Shown here piece after piece: positions 55,546 to 64,000 of a stretch of DNA of 64,000 bases. Numbering within the stretch: the first letter of the stretch is position 1; the number at the start of each line of letters is the position of its first letter. This DNA is from Sphingopyxis sp. BE259 (GTDB taxonomy: Bacteria > Pseudomonadota > Alphaproteobacteria > Sphingomonadales > Sphingomonadaceae). The notes under the pieces were generated by a model, which was given only the letters and a program-made list of their open reading frames with translations, was not told the origin of the DNA and searched no databases. Position numbers and translations under genes: made by a program. The DNA is taken from contig NZ_JAVDWM010000001.1 in the NCBI RefSeq assembly GCF_031457495.1, positions 3,609,725 to 3,673,724 of the forward strand, given 5' to 3'.

Positions 55546-58500
55546 CTAGAACTTCAGCTTCGCCGACACCGCATAACGGCGGCCCAACGCGTCGTAGGTC
55601 GACGGGAAGGTGTTGCCGCTGTTGTAGGTGGTCGAACCAATCGTGTTGCCAACAACCGGCGGCTGGTTGTCGAGCAGATTCTGCACGGTCGCGGTGAACA
55701 CGAAATTCTCGGTCACGTTGAAGCGCGCGGTCAGGTCGAAGTAATGCGACCCCTTGATCTTGCGGAACTGCGGATCGACGACGCAACCGTTCGGATCGGT
55801 GCCCGTCGGATCGGGGCAACCGGTGATCGGATCGGTACCGGCACCGACAGCCGCATCGATGTCAGCCTGCAACTGAGCAGGCTCGAACTCGACACCGTCA
55901 ATCCAGCGCCACAGCAGCGACACGTCAACGGCGTCAAAGCCGAGCGTGAAGCGGTTGGAGAACTGGAACTCGGGCTGGATCGAGCCCGTGAACGAGCAGT
56001 TCACGCTGTAGAAGCCGACGCATTCGCGGTTCAGGCCATCGGGGTCGGCCGCATTTGCCTTGAACTTCGAGCTGCGCGTCCAGTTACCGACGAACGCCCA
56101 GTCGAGGCTCGCGAAGCCGACATCCATGTTGTAGTTCATCAACAGATCGACACCATCGGTGAACAGGCGGCCCTGGTTGTTCGTGGTACCGAACAGACCC
56201 GAGGTGATCGCCGGATCGCCGTCGAGGCCGCCGGTGATCGGGTTACGACGGATCGACGTACACGCCGGGTTCGTCGCGCTGGTGGCATCCAGACCGTCGA
56301 AACAGGCCGAGATGATGTCGCCGGGCAGCGGGGTGCCCAGAACGTCGTCGATCTTGATGTTGTAATAGTCGACCGACATGTTGAAGCGCGGCAGGAAGTC
56401 CGGCTGGAACACGACACCAAGCGTCCACGTATCGGCCTTTTCGGGCTTCAGGTTCAGGTTACCACCGGTGGTGATATTGGCCTGCGCCGCGGTCGGGTTG
56501 GTGATCGAACCGATCGTGCCGACCGGTGCGCCCTGTGCAAGACAGACAGCGCGCAGGTTGGCGTTGCCCGTCGGCGCAGCGCCGGCGCAGGGATCGATAC
56601 CCAGGTTGGTCAGGCCAACCGACTGCGGCGTGAACAGCTCGCCGATGTTCGGCGCGCGCACGGCGCGGCTGTAGTTGCCGCGAACCTTCAGACCTGCACC
56701 CGGTTCCCAGCTACCGCCGGCTTTCCAGGTAGTGGTGTTGTAACCACCGGCGCCCTTGATGCTGTAATCCGAATAACGGATGCCGGCTTCCAGGGTCAGG
56801 CTTTCGAAGAACGGCTTGTCTTCGATCAGCGGCGCGACGATTTCCGCATAGGCTTCGTAAACGTCATACTGACCGTCGATCGGCGGAGCCGCACCACCCG
56901 CGCCGCCGAGCTCGCCCGGGGTCTGGGCAAGCAAGTCAGACGACTGCTGCGCCTTGTATTTGCGATATTCGCCGCCGAGGGCGAAGCCGATCGGCTGCAC
57001 TGCGCCCGGCGAGGCAAAGCCCAGGTCACCCGAAATGATCGCGCGCGCCTGCGACAGCGAGGTGCGGTTGGTCGTCGAGCTGTTGGCCGACAGATACTGC
57101 GCGGCGGCCGGGGTGATCGAACCTTCGGGGCCGAACAGATTGACCGGAACGCACGATGCGTTGCCGCTGATGCAGTTGACGCCGTCGTTGGTCAGCGACG
57201 CTTCACGGAAGCGCGACTGCAACGTGTAGCCCTTGATCGTCTGGATATTTTCCGATTCGCCGTAAGCACCCTCGATGTTCCAGTCGATCGTGTCGGTGAT
57301 GCCGCCACGGGCGCCGACGCGATAGTCGAAGAAGGTCGTCTGATAGTCACTCACACGCGGACCGACTTCCGGGGTACGACGCGACAGGGCGGTCGTGACC
57401 GTGCGATAGTTCGGATCGCTCGGGCCGGTTGCGGTTGCGGCTGCGTCGCAAATCGCCTGGCTGTACAGCGGCGTGTAGGCGGTCTGGCCCGACGTCGCGA
57501 CGCCAGCAGCGTTGACGCCGTTGACGACCGGTGCGGTGTTGAGCGCGCAGAACTGGTTACGCAGTGCGGCGGGCAGGAACGGGTTGTTCAGGTTGATCGT
57601 GACGGTGCCGCCGAACGAACCCGACGGTGCGATGATCGTCGAAACGGTCTGCTTCGAGAACATGCCGCGGGCATAGACCTCGATCGCATCCGACACTTCA
57701 TAATTGGCCTGGCCATAGATGTTGAAGCGTTCGAACGGCGTCTGGAAGATGTTGAACGGGTTGAAGTTGTACGTCTGGAACGTGCCAACGGCCTGGCCGG
57801 CAGCGTTGACCTGACGCACGCCGCCGTTGGCAGCGCCGCCCGGCGTAGTTGCCAGAACCGGCAACGTGGCGGGATTGGTCGCGCTGACCGGCTGGGTCGG
57901 ATCGAAGTTGGGGTTCGGAACGGTCGCACCGGTGTCGGTGAACTGCGCCAGAATGTTCGGCGCACCGCCGGTCAGACCGCGGGTGCCCGAGAAGCGCGAC
58001 GGAACCGACGTGCCCGAACCGATGAAGGTGTTCGAATAGCTGTCGAGGGTGTTGTCCGAGAACGGACGCGCGCCCTGATAGACGGGGTCAGCCTGCTGAT
58101 AACCGATGCTCAGCACGGCGTTGCCGCGGCCGTCGTCGAAGTTTGCACCGATGGTGGCATCGACGCGGAAGACGTTGCCGTCGCCCTGTTCGGTCAGCTG
58201 CTGCGAAGCGGTGACTTCCAGGCCGGCGAAATCGCGCTTGGTGACGAAGTTGACCACACCGGTGATGGCGTCGGCGCCATAGGTGGTCACAGCGGCACCG
58301 GTCAGCGCGTCGACGCGCTCGATCAGCGCGAGCGGAATGTTGTTAAGGTCGACGCGGCCGTTGACGTCCGACGGCGCGACGCGGTTGCCGTTCAGCAGGA
58401 CGATGTTGCGGATCGAGCCGAGGCCACGAAGATCGACGTACGAAGCGCCGCCGTTGCCGTTGTTCACGGCCGAACCGATGTTGGCGACGACGCCCGGCAG

Positions 58501-58749
58501 TTCGCGCAGCACTTCTTCAGCGGTGTTCGACTGCTTCAGTTCGATCGTGTCCGACGTGGTCACGTTCACCGGCGTCGACTGTTCGAGATTGGGGTTGCGG
58601 ATCAGCGTGCCGGTGACAACGATTTCGCTGCCGGTCGCGGCGCCCTCTTCGGCGGCATCCTGCGCAAAGGCAGGCGCCGAAACCAGGGCGACGCTCATTA
58701 CGAGCGGCGCAGCGCCTAGCTTCAGCTTGGAATATTGGGTTTTCTTCAC
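55546..58749 (-). CDS. Large TonB-dependent receptor
   Basis: 1067 residues: a signal peptide (VMSVALVSAPAFAQ, ending near residue 30), TonB box SEIVVTGTLI, plug domain (YVDLRGLGSIRNIVLLNGNRVAPSD; DALTGAAVTTYGADAITGVVNFVTKRDF), large barrel ending RRYAVSAKLKF. The start is GTG at 58749 with AAGGGA 7 bp upstream. Ligand unknown; the plug style is common in sphingomonad nutrient receptors. It is separated from the AspH/sulfotransferase pair by a repeat and a terminator. GC is a little lower than average, and codon use looks like a highly expressed gene. Confidence 0.94.
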   Translation of the reverse strand: MKKTQYSKLKLGAAPLVMSVALVSAPAFAQDAAEEGAATGSEIVVTGTLIRNPNLEQSTPVNVTTSDTIELKQSNTAEEVLRELPGVVANIGSAVNNGNGGASYVDLRGLGSIRNIVLLNGNRVAPSDVNGRVDLNNIPLALIERVDALTGAAVTTYGADAITGVVNFVTKRDFAGLEVTASQQLTEQGDGNVFRVDATIGANFDDGRGNAVLSIGYQQADPVYQGARPFSDNTLDSYSNTFIGSGTSVPSRFSGTRGLTGGAPNILAQFTDTGATVPNPNFDPTQPVSATNPATLPVLATTPGGAANGGVRQVNAAGQAVGTFQTYNFNPFNIFQTPFERFNIYGQANYEVSDAIEVYARGMFSKQTVSTIIAPSGSFGGTVTINLNNPFLPAALRNQFCALNTAPVVNGVNAAGVATSGQTAYTPLYSQAICDAAATATGPSDPNYRTVTTALSRRTPEVGPRVSDYQTTFFDYRVGARGGITDTIDWNIEGAYGESENIQTIKGYTLQSRFREASLTNDGVNCISGNASCVPVNLFGPEGSITPAAAQYLSANSSTTNRTSLSQARAIISGDLGFASPGAVQPIGFALGGEYRKYKAQQSSDLLAQTPGELGGAGGAAPPIDGQYDVYEAYAEIVAPLIEDKPFFESLTLEAGIRYSDYSIKGAGGYNTTTWKAGGSWEPGAGLKVRGNYSRAVRAPNIGELFTPQSVGLTNLGIDPCAGAAPTGNANLRAVCLAQGAPVGTIGSITNPTAAQANITTGGNLNLKPEKADTWTLGVVFQPDFLPRFNMSVDYYNIKIDDVLGTPLPGDIISACFDGLDATSATNPACTSIRRNPITGGLDGDPAITSGLFGTTNNQGRLFTDGVDLLMNYNMDVGFASLDWAFVGNWTRSSKFKANAADPDGLNRECVGFYSVNCSFTGSIQPEFQFSNRFTLGFDAVDVSLLWRWIDGVEFEPAQLQADIDAAVGAGTDPITGCPDPTGTDPNGCVVDPQFRKIKGSHYFDLTARFNVTENFVFTATVQNLLDNQPPVVGNTIGSTTYNSGNTFPSTYDALGRRYAVSAKLKF

Positions 58750-58943
58750 AGTGCAGTCCCTTGCTACTGGTGGATTGAACTACCCGAGCCCCTGGCACGA
58801 CGGCATGCAGCCGACGCACAAAACACCCCGATAGCGTGCGGGATGATCCTTCCGCCCGGTCGAGTAAAGGAAATTTCCCGCCTAATCCGCCGTTTCAGAG
58901 GGCATTGTGACGTATTTGCAACAACCGTGACATTTGGCGAAAT

Positions 58944-58979
58944 ACAATATGCCGCAACGCAGCATATGCGACATATTGT
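58944..58979. promoter_or_regulatory. Nested inverted repeats upstream of TonB receptor 3
   Basis: ACAATATG (58944-58951) pairs with CATATTGT (58972-58979), and between them lies the palindrome GCATATGC (58962-58969). It is in the 267-bp gap between the receptor and the M23 gene, about 195 bp upstream of the receptor start, in AT-richer DNA. Could be an operator. Nothing else clear in the gap. Confidence 0.45.
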
Positions 58980-59016
58980 TTCATTGGATACGAATTCGGC
59001 CCCGCGTCACTTAGGG

Positions 59017-59958
59017 TCAGCGGGCGATCGGCCCGGCGAGGGTGCCGGGATTGAGCCGCGCATCGCGCCATTTCAGCCCCCAATGCAGATGCGGCCCCGT
59101 GGCGCGGCCGGTGCGTCCGACCGTCCCCAGCACCTGTCCCTGCACGACCCGGTCGCCGACCCGGACGGCGAGCCGCTGGCAGTGGAGAAACGCGCTGCTC
59201 AGCCCCATGCCGTGATCGACGATCAACAAATTGCCCTCGAGCGTGAAAGGCGTCGCCGCCGCCAGCACGACGACGCCGTCGGCGGGCGCCGCGAACGGCG
59301 TTCCGGCGGGCACCGCGATGTCGGTGCCGCTGTGATAGCTGCCCGGCTTGCCCTGATAGACGCGCTGCGATCCGAACCATCCCGACAATCGTCCGGTCAC
59401 CGGCCAGCGGAACTGTTGTCGCCAGCCATCCGATTCGACCTGCCTGTTTCGCGCCGCCGCGATCTGCGCCAGTTCGGCGGGACGGCGGCGGGCGAAATCG
59501 GCGTCGCTTGCCGCGCTGCCGCGGTAAGGCGCGTTGATCTGTTCGATCCGCCACGTCCCCGGCGCAACGATAATCTCTTCGGCAACCTGCCGCCCGTCAC
59601 GAACCGTTGCGACAAGCCGCGCGCGGGGTCCGGCGTCGCGATCGAACGCGATCAGGAAGCCGCCGTCGGCGGCCACCGGCACCGGTTGGCCGTCGAGGGT
59701 CAGGGCGCGGGTATGGCTGGGCGCCACGCCAAGCAGCACGCCGCCCTGCTGCGCACTGGCGCGCGAACCGCGAAAGACGAAGGGTTCGAGCACCGCGGTG
59801 GGTGGCGGCACCATCGACGGCGCGGGCCTTGGCGCAGGGGCGACAGCAGGCGGCCGGGCCGCGACGTCGCGCGAGGTGGCGGGCGGCACACAGGCTGCGG
59901 CGACAAGCAGCAACGGCAGCGCGGCGCCCGAGTGCCGCAAATACCCCGTCAGATTCAT
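59017..59958 (-). CDS. M23-family (LytM-type) lipoprotein peptidase
   Basis: 313 residues with lipobox LLLVAAAC (lipid cysteine about 23) and a proline-rich linker. The C-terminal M23 domain shows YHSGTDIAVPAGTPFAAPADGVVVLA and HLHWGLKW, with the zinc ligands H...D and H-x-H, so it should be an active peptidoglycan endopeptidase. ATG 59958 overlaps the stop of the DUF2093 gene (ATGA). Confidence 0.88.
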   Translation of the reverse strand: MNLTGYLRHSGAALPLLLVAAACVPPATSRDVAARPPAVAPAPRPAPSMVPPPTAVLEPFVFRGSRASAQQGGVLLGVAPSHTRALTLDGQPVPVAADGGFLIAFDRDAGPRARLVATVRDGRQVAEEIIVAPGTWRIEQINAPYRGSAASDADFARRRPAELAQIAAARNRQVESDGWRQQFRWPVTGRLSGWFGSQRVYQGKPGSYHSGTDIAVPAGTPFAAPADGVVVLAAATPFTLEGNLLIVDHGMGLSSAFLHCQRLAVRVGDRVVQGQVLGTVGRTGRATGPHLHWGLKWRDARLNPGTLAGPIAR

Positions 59959-60167
59959 GCCCCGCGCGCGGCGTCCAGTGCAGCCTGCACCGAAATCGCG
60001 GCGGTGGCATAGGGCTCCTGCCGCGCCACCGACCAGTAACGCAGCTCGTCGAGCCCGATCGGGGCGCCGGTCACCGCGCACAGCACATGGTCGCCGGGCG
60101 CCAGGACGCGAAAGCCATTCGGTCCATAGTGCAGGCGGGCAAGGCGGTTGCGGCTGGCGATCAGCAT
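59955..60167 (-). CDS. DUF2093 protein
   Basis: 70 residues, RLARLHYGPNGFRVLAPGDHVLCAVTGAPIGLDELRYWSVARQEPYA, the pattern of DUF2093, a small alphaproteobacterial family. It has one cysteine and no signal. Overlaps the M23 gene by 4 bp; 75 bp after xseA. Function unknown. Confidence 0.85.
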   Translation of the reverse strand: MLIASRNRLARLHYGPNGFRVLAPGDHVLCAVTGAPIGLDELRYWSVARQEPYATAAISVQAALDAARGA

Positions 60168-60242
60168 GATTCGGGGTCCATATGAGGATCGATGATGGCC
60201 GCCACTATAACAGCGGCGCGCGGCGGGGCCACCCCCGGCGTG

Positions 60243-61685
60243 TCAGAACAGCTCGCCCTGCCCTCTCTTCGGCGGCGGGGCCGCGGGTTTGCGCGCCGGG
60301 CGGGGCGTGGGCGGCGGCGGTGGCGCGCTCGCCAGCGGTTCGTCGCCGCCGGCAATCACCACTGGAACCTCGCCGTCGGCAAAGTGCAGCCGCAGATACC
60401 CGGCCGCCTGCGCCCGCACGGCGGTGGTGACAATCGACCCGCCCGCGTCGCGCACCATCGCATAGCCGCGCGACAGCAAGGCGCGCGGATCGAGACTATC
60501 GAGCAACCGCCCCAAACCCTCCAGCCGCGCCCGATCGCGGTCCCAGCGGCGCGCCAGCAACGCCGTGCGCAGCGCGCTGCCGCGCGTCGCCAGCCGCTCG
60601 GCGACCACCGCCAGCCGCTGGCGTTGACTCCGATCAAGCCGTTCGCCGCCGTGGTCGAGCCGCTGGCGCTGCGGCGCGTAGAGCGCCTCGCGCCGCGGCA
60701 GATGGCGTGCCAGCGCGGTCAGCCGTTCGCTCCACAATCCCTGCTGCCGGTTCGCGGCGCCGATCATCCGGCCGTTCCACGTCGCCAGCAGTTCCTGCAA
60801 CTCGGCGCGCACCGGCACCGCCATTTCGGCTGCCGCGGTCGGGGTCGGGGCGCGGCGGTCGGCGGCATAGTCGGCCAGCGTCGTGTCGGTTTCGTGGCCG
60901 ACTGCGCTGATCGTCGGGATGCGGCAATCGGCGAGCGCGCGCACGACGATTTCTTCGTTGAATGCCCACAGATCCTCGATCGACCCGCCGCCGCGCGCGA
61001 CGATCACCAGGTCAGGACGCGGCACCGGCCCGCCCGGCTCCAGCGCATCGAAGCCGCGAATAGCATTGGCTACCTGCGCCGCGGCGCCGTCGCCCTGGAC
61101 CAGCACCGGCCACACGATGACATGCATCGGAAAGCGGTCGGCGAGCCGATGCAAGATGTCGCGGATCACCGCCCCGGTCGGCGAGGTCACGACCCCGATG
61201 ACGCGCGGCAGCCGCGGAATATCCTGTTTGCGCGCCGCATCGAACAGCCCCTCGGCGCCCAATCGCGCCTTCAGCTTTTCGAACAGGAGCATCAGCGCGC
61301 CCTCGCCCGCGACCTCAAGCGTATCGACGACGAGCTGATATTTGGAGCGCCCCGGATAGGTGGTGAGCTTGCCGGTCGCGATCACCTCGATCCCGTCCTC
61401 GGGCCGGAAAGCGAGCCGTGCCGCCTGCCCCTTCCACATCACCATGTCGATCAGCGCGTTATCGTCTTTCAGCGCCGCATAAAAATGCCCCGACGCGGCG
61501 CGCTTGGTCCCCGACAATTCGCCGCGCACGCGGACGCGGGCAAAGCCATCCTCGACCGTCCGCTTGATCGCCGCCGACAATTGGCTGACCGACAGCGGCG
61601 GAACATTGTCGCCGGGCGCCGCCTCGGCTAACAGCCGCGCCGCGGGGTCGGTTTCGGACGCCGGATCGGGAAAAGGGACTGCCAT
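60243..61685 (-). CDS. xseA: Exodeoxyribonuclease VII large subunit
   Basis: Large subunit of the single-strand exonuclease ExoVII. 480 residues: N-terminal OB-fold ([29 protein letters not shown]), catalytic domain with [20 protein letters not shown] and [17 protein letters not shown], then a coiled-coil C-terminal half that binds XseB. ATG at 61685 has AGGA 8 bp upstream; this codon overlaps the purD start on the other strand. Small subunit xseB not in window. Confidence 0.95.
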   Translation of the reverse strand: MAVPFPDPASETDPAARLLAEAAPGDNVPPLSVSQLSAAIKRTVEDGFARVRVRGELSGTKRAASGHFYAALKDDNALIDMVMWKGQAARLAFRPEDGIEVIATGKLTTYPGRSKYQLVVDTLEVAGEGALMLLFEKLKARLGAEGLFDAARKQDIPRLPRVIGVVTSPTGAVIRDILHRLADRFPMHVIVWPVLVQGDGAAAQVANAIRGFDALEPGGPVPRPDLVIVARGGGSIEDLWAFNEEIVVRALADCRIPTISAVGHETDTTLADYAADRRAPTPTAAAEMAVPVRAELQELLATWNGRMIGAANRQQGLWSERLTALARHLPRREALYAPQRQRLDHGGERLDRSQRQRLAVVAERLATRGSALRTALLARRWDRDRARLEGLGRLLDSLDPRALLSRGYAMVRDAGGSIVTTAVRAQAAGYLRLHFADGEVPVVIAGGDEPLASAPPPPPTPRPARKPAAPPPKRGQGELF

Positions 61686-62961
61686 GAATATCCTGCTGGT
61701 CGGCTCGGGGGGCCGCGAACATGCGCTGAGCTGGCAGTTGGCGCAATCGCCGTCTTGCCGCAAGCTCTATGCCGCGCCCGGCAATCCGGGGATCGAGGCC
61801 CACGCCGAATGTCTGGCGATCGCTGCCGATGATCTCGATGGCCTGATCGCCGCCTGCACCGCCCATGCAATCGATTTCGTCGTTGTCGGCCCCGAAGCGC
61901 CGCTGGTCGCGGGGCTCGCCGACCGCCTCCGCGCACAGGGCATCGCGGCCTTTGGTCCCGGCGCCGCGGCGGCGCAGCTCGAAGGATCAAAGGGCTTTAC
62001 CAAGGATCTCTGCGCGCGCGCGAGCATCCCGACCGCGGCCTATGTTCGCGCGACCTCCGCCGCCACCGCGCTGGCGGCGCTCGACGATTTCACCGTCCCC
62101 GTCGTCATCAAGGCCGACGGCCTCGCCGCGGGAAAGGGCGTGGTCATCGCCGAAACGCGCGAGGAAGCCCAAGCCGCGGTAGCCGATATGTTCGACGGCG
62201 CGTTCGGCAGTGCGGGCGCCGCGGTGGTGATCGAGGAGTATATGGCCGGCGAGGAAGCGAGCTTTTTCGCACTGTCCGACGGCACCGACGTGATGGCATT
62301 CGGCAGCGCGCAAGATCATAAGCGCGTCGGCGATGGCGATGTCGGCCCCAACACTGGCGGCATGGGCGCCTACAGCCCCGCCCCCGTCCTCACCCCCGCG
62401 CTCGAAGCCGCGGTGATGGACCGGATCATCCGTCCGACCGTCGCCGCGCTCGCCGCCGAAGGCACCCCCTATGTCGGGGTGTTGTTCGCCGGGCTGATGC
62501 TCACCGACGCGGGGCCAAAGCTGATCGAATATAATGCGCGCTTCGGCGACCCCGAATGCCAGGTGCTGATGATGCGCTACGCCGGCGATCTCGCGGCGCT
62601 ACTTTACGCCGCCTCGACCGGGGCGCTGGCGACGGCAACTCCGCCCGCCTTTGCCGGCGATTATGCGCTGACGGTGGTGATGGCGGCGAACGGCTATCCC
62701 GCCACGCCCGAAAAAGGCGGCGCGATCCACGGTATCGCTGCTGCCGAAAGCGGCGGGGTGCGCGTCTTTCATGCCGGGACCGCGCGCGACGGCGACCAGA
62801 TCGTCGCGGCGGGTGGTCGGGTGCTCAACGTCACCGCGACCGGCCGCACCGTCACCGAGGCGCAGGGGCGCGCCTATGCCGCGATCGACAAGCTCGATTT
62901 CGCCACCGGCTTCTGCCGCCGCGATATTGGTTGGCGCGAAGTCGCGCGCGAAGCGCGCTAA
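61684..62961 (+). CDS. purD: Phosphoribosylamine-glycine ligase
   Basis: Second step of de novo purine synthesis, ATP-dependent joining of glycine to phosphoribosylamine; cytosolic. 425 residues; N-terminus [17 protein letters not shown] is the standard start, then ATP-grasp domain with [22 protein letters not shown] and [18 protein letters not shown] precedes the ATG. Divergent from xseA with overlapping start codons. Confidence 0.97.
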   Translation: MNILLVGSGGREHALSWQLAQSPSCRKLYAAPGNPGIEAHAECLAIAADDLDGLIAACTAHAIDFVVVGPEAPLVAGLADRLRAQGIAAFGPGAAAAQLEGSKGFTKDLCARASIPTAAYVRATSAATALAALDDFTVPVVIKADGLAAGKGVVIAETREEAQAAVADMFDGAFGSAGAAVVIEEYMAGEEASFFALSDGTDVMAFGSAQDHKRVGDGDVGPNTGGMGAYSPAPVLTPALEAAVMDRIIRPTVAALAAEGTPYVGVLFAGLMLTDAGPKLIEYNARFGDPECQVLMMRYAGDLAALLYAASTGALATATPPAFAGDYALTVVMAANGYPATPEKGGAIHGIAAAESGGVRVFHAGTARDGDQIVAAGGRVLNVTATGRTVTEAQGRAYAAIDKLDFATGFCRRDIGWREVAREAR

Positions 62962-63004
62962 GGGGGCCGGCGAGAAGTCGCGCGCGAGTCCGAATAACAC
63001 ACAC

Positions 63005-63080
63005 TTCGTTATTCCCGCGCAAGCGGGAACCCAGCGAGCTGACGTAGCAGCTGGGTTCCCGCTTTCGCGGGAATGACGAA
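63005..63080. repeat. Palindromic intergenic repeat, family C
   Basis: 76 bp: left arm TTCGTTATTCCCGCGCAAGC pairs with right arm GCTTTCGCGGGAATGACGAA; each arm is about 31 bp and nearly perfect, with a 14-bp centre. It follows purD and could end its transcript. Confidence 0.88.
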
Positions 63081-63142
63081 TAAATATAGATCGACCAAGT
63101 CCGTACCGCCGAATAGGCTATCCGCAACATTGGGAGAAGATC

Positions 63143-63886
63143 ATGATTTGGCTTCAGGAAAATTGGATCATCGCGGTCGTCGGCCTGGTCGTTGCCGTGG
63201 TGCTGCTGTGGTGGCTGTTCGGGCGATCAAAACCCGACGACGTGGCCCCGCCCGCGGTCGAACCCGCCAAGCCCGCCAAGCCGCTCGAACCGGTTAAGCC
63301 CGAAATCATTGCCGCCGAACCGGCGCGTTTCAAGCCGATCGAACCCAAGCCGCAGCCGATAGCCCCTCCGGCGCCGACCCCGGTGGCCACACCGATCGTC
63401 GAAACGCCGTCGCCGCCCGAACCCGCGCCCATCCCCCCACCCGTAGCCGCGCCGCCAAAACCAGCCGCACCGCCCGAACCGACAGCAAAGCCCGCGCCGA
63501 AAAAGGTCGCGGACAAGCCCCCGGTCGCGAAACCGGCGAAAAAGGCAGCTGCCAAATCGCTCCCCGCCGAGCCAGCAGCCGCGCCCATGGCAGAGCCGAC
63601 TCCCGTCCCAGCGCCTGCGCCTGCCGCAGCGTCCAAGACCGACAATTTGCAACTGCTCAAGGGCGTCGGACCAAAGATGGTCGCGCTGCTGGGCGGCCTC
63701 GGCGTCAACAGCTTCCAGCAGATCGCCGCCTGGACCGACGCCGACATCGCCGCCATCGACCCGCAACTCGGCGCGTTCCAGGGCCGCATCGCGCGCGACA
63801 ATATCGTCGACCAGGCAGGCTATCTCGCGCGCGGCGACAAAGCCGGTTTCGAGGCGAAATATGGCGCCCTCGGCGGCGAGCTGTAA
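63143..63886 (+). CDS. Membrane-anchored helix-hairpin-helix protein
   Basis: 247 residues: an N-terminal TM helix (about 8-26), a long proline/alanine/lysine-rich linker (about 30-160, PAKP and PEPAP repeats), then a small C-terminal HhH-like domain: DNLQLLKGVGPKMVALLGGLGVNSFQQIAAWTDADI. The linker and one DNA-binding-like domain on the inner membrane resemble a DNA-tethering or envelope-spacing protein. GGGAGAAG precedes the ATG. Function unknown. Confidence 0.8.
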   Translation: MIWLQENWIIAVVGLVVAVVLLWWLFGRSKPDDVAPPAVEPAKPAKPLEPVKPEIIAAEPARFKPIEPKPQPIAPPAPTPVATPIVETPSPPEPAPIPPPVAAPPKPAAPPEPTAKPAPKKVADKPPVAKPAKKAAAKSLPAEPAAAPMAEPTPVPAPAPAAASKTDNLQLLKGVGPKMVALLGGLGVNSFQQIAAWTDADIAAIDPQLGAFQGRIARDNIVDQAGYLARGDKAGFEAKYGALGGEL

Positions 63887-63920
63887 CGGCGGCTGGCGAC
63901 CGGTTGCGGACATAAACTTT

Positions 63921-64000
63921 CGTCATCCCGGACTTGATCCGGGATCCATGCGCCCTCTCAGCAGCGGGCGGCGCATGGCCTCATGGACCCCGGATCAAGT
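63921..64000. repeat. Palindromic intergenic repeat, family B, copy 2 (cut by window end)
   Basis: Begins CGTCATCCCGGACTTGATCC and reads to the window edge in the middle of the right arm (CCGGATCAAGT). Matches the copy at 55339. Confidence 0.85.

Noticed and set aside
55441..58719. 1092-residue plus-strand open frame opposite TonB receptor 3
   Set aside because: Antisense shadow; the minus strand shows signal peptide, TonB box and barrel end.

Overview
The window looks like chromosomal DNA of a sphingomonad (Alphaproteobacteria, Sphingomonadales, probably Sphingopyxis or a close relative). This is inferred from the high GC content, three large TonB-dependent receptors, the gene families present (DUF3035/BamF-type lipoprotein, DUF2093, DUF4189, DUF6445, an AspH/TPR protein beside a sulfotransferase) and palindromic intergenic repeats. 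Most of it is ordinary core genome, densely packed with many 4-bp ATGA overlaps. I saw no rRNA, no convincing tRNA, no CRISPR array, no transposase and no prophage.

Layout. 1-5.7 kb: lspA and a BamF-like lipoprotein, then on the minus strand a membrane protein, dxs and two small envelope genes, and a MipA/OmpV porin. 5.9-9.3 kb: a LysR regulator divergent from a four-gene overlapping operon (PNPOx-like flavoprotein, GST, tautomerase, DUF606 transporter). 9.3-12.8 kb: a TonB receptor and a secreted DUF4189 protein. 13-16.4 kb: a heme-oxygenase-like diiron protein and a cupin, then a TPP riboswitch and thiC. 16.4-19.8 kb: an AT-richer patch holding an unrecognised 592-residue protein with a C-terminal R-x4-H motif, an SRAP (YedK/HMCES-type) protein, a possibly frameshifted gene and a small zinc-cluster protein. 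19.9-26.2 kb: glycine-zipper lipoprotein, arylamine N-acetyltransferase, DUF6445, OsmC, small lipoproteins, Mpo1-like, YaiI, TSUP transporter, ung. 26.2-30.2 kb: TonB receptor, hisE, HIT protein.

30.3-40.3 kb: a bacterial alpha-2-macroglobulin (1946 residues, thioester intact) with its usual partner pbpC, here separated by two different palindromic repeats, one of which supplies the pbpC start codon; then an amino acid permease. 40.3-49.1 kb: Bcr/CflA efflux pump, a small protein, and three exported hydrolases (M16 protease, penicillin-acylase family, M17 aminopeptidase). 49.2-51.9 kb: clpB behind a perfect palindrome. 51.9-52.9 kb: three tandem paralogous small exported proteins of unknown function. 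53-58.8 kb: AspH/TPR hydroxylase and sulfotransferase, divergent, next to a third TonB receptor. 59-64 kb: M23 lipoprotein, DUF2093, xseA and purD (their start codons share one CATG), and an anchored helix-hairpin-helix protein.

No complete novel multi-gene system is obvious. The best candidates for something undescribed are the 592-residue AT-rich gene, the three tandem Cys-pair exported proteins, the diiron-like/cupin pair with a changed metal-ligand position, and five families of palindromic repeats, four of which share the same CGTCA-type end.
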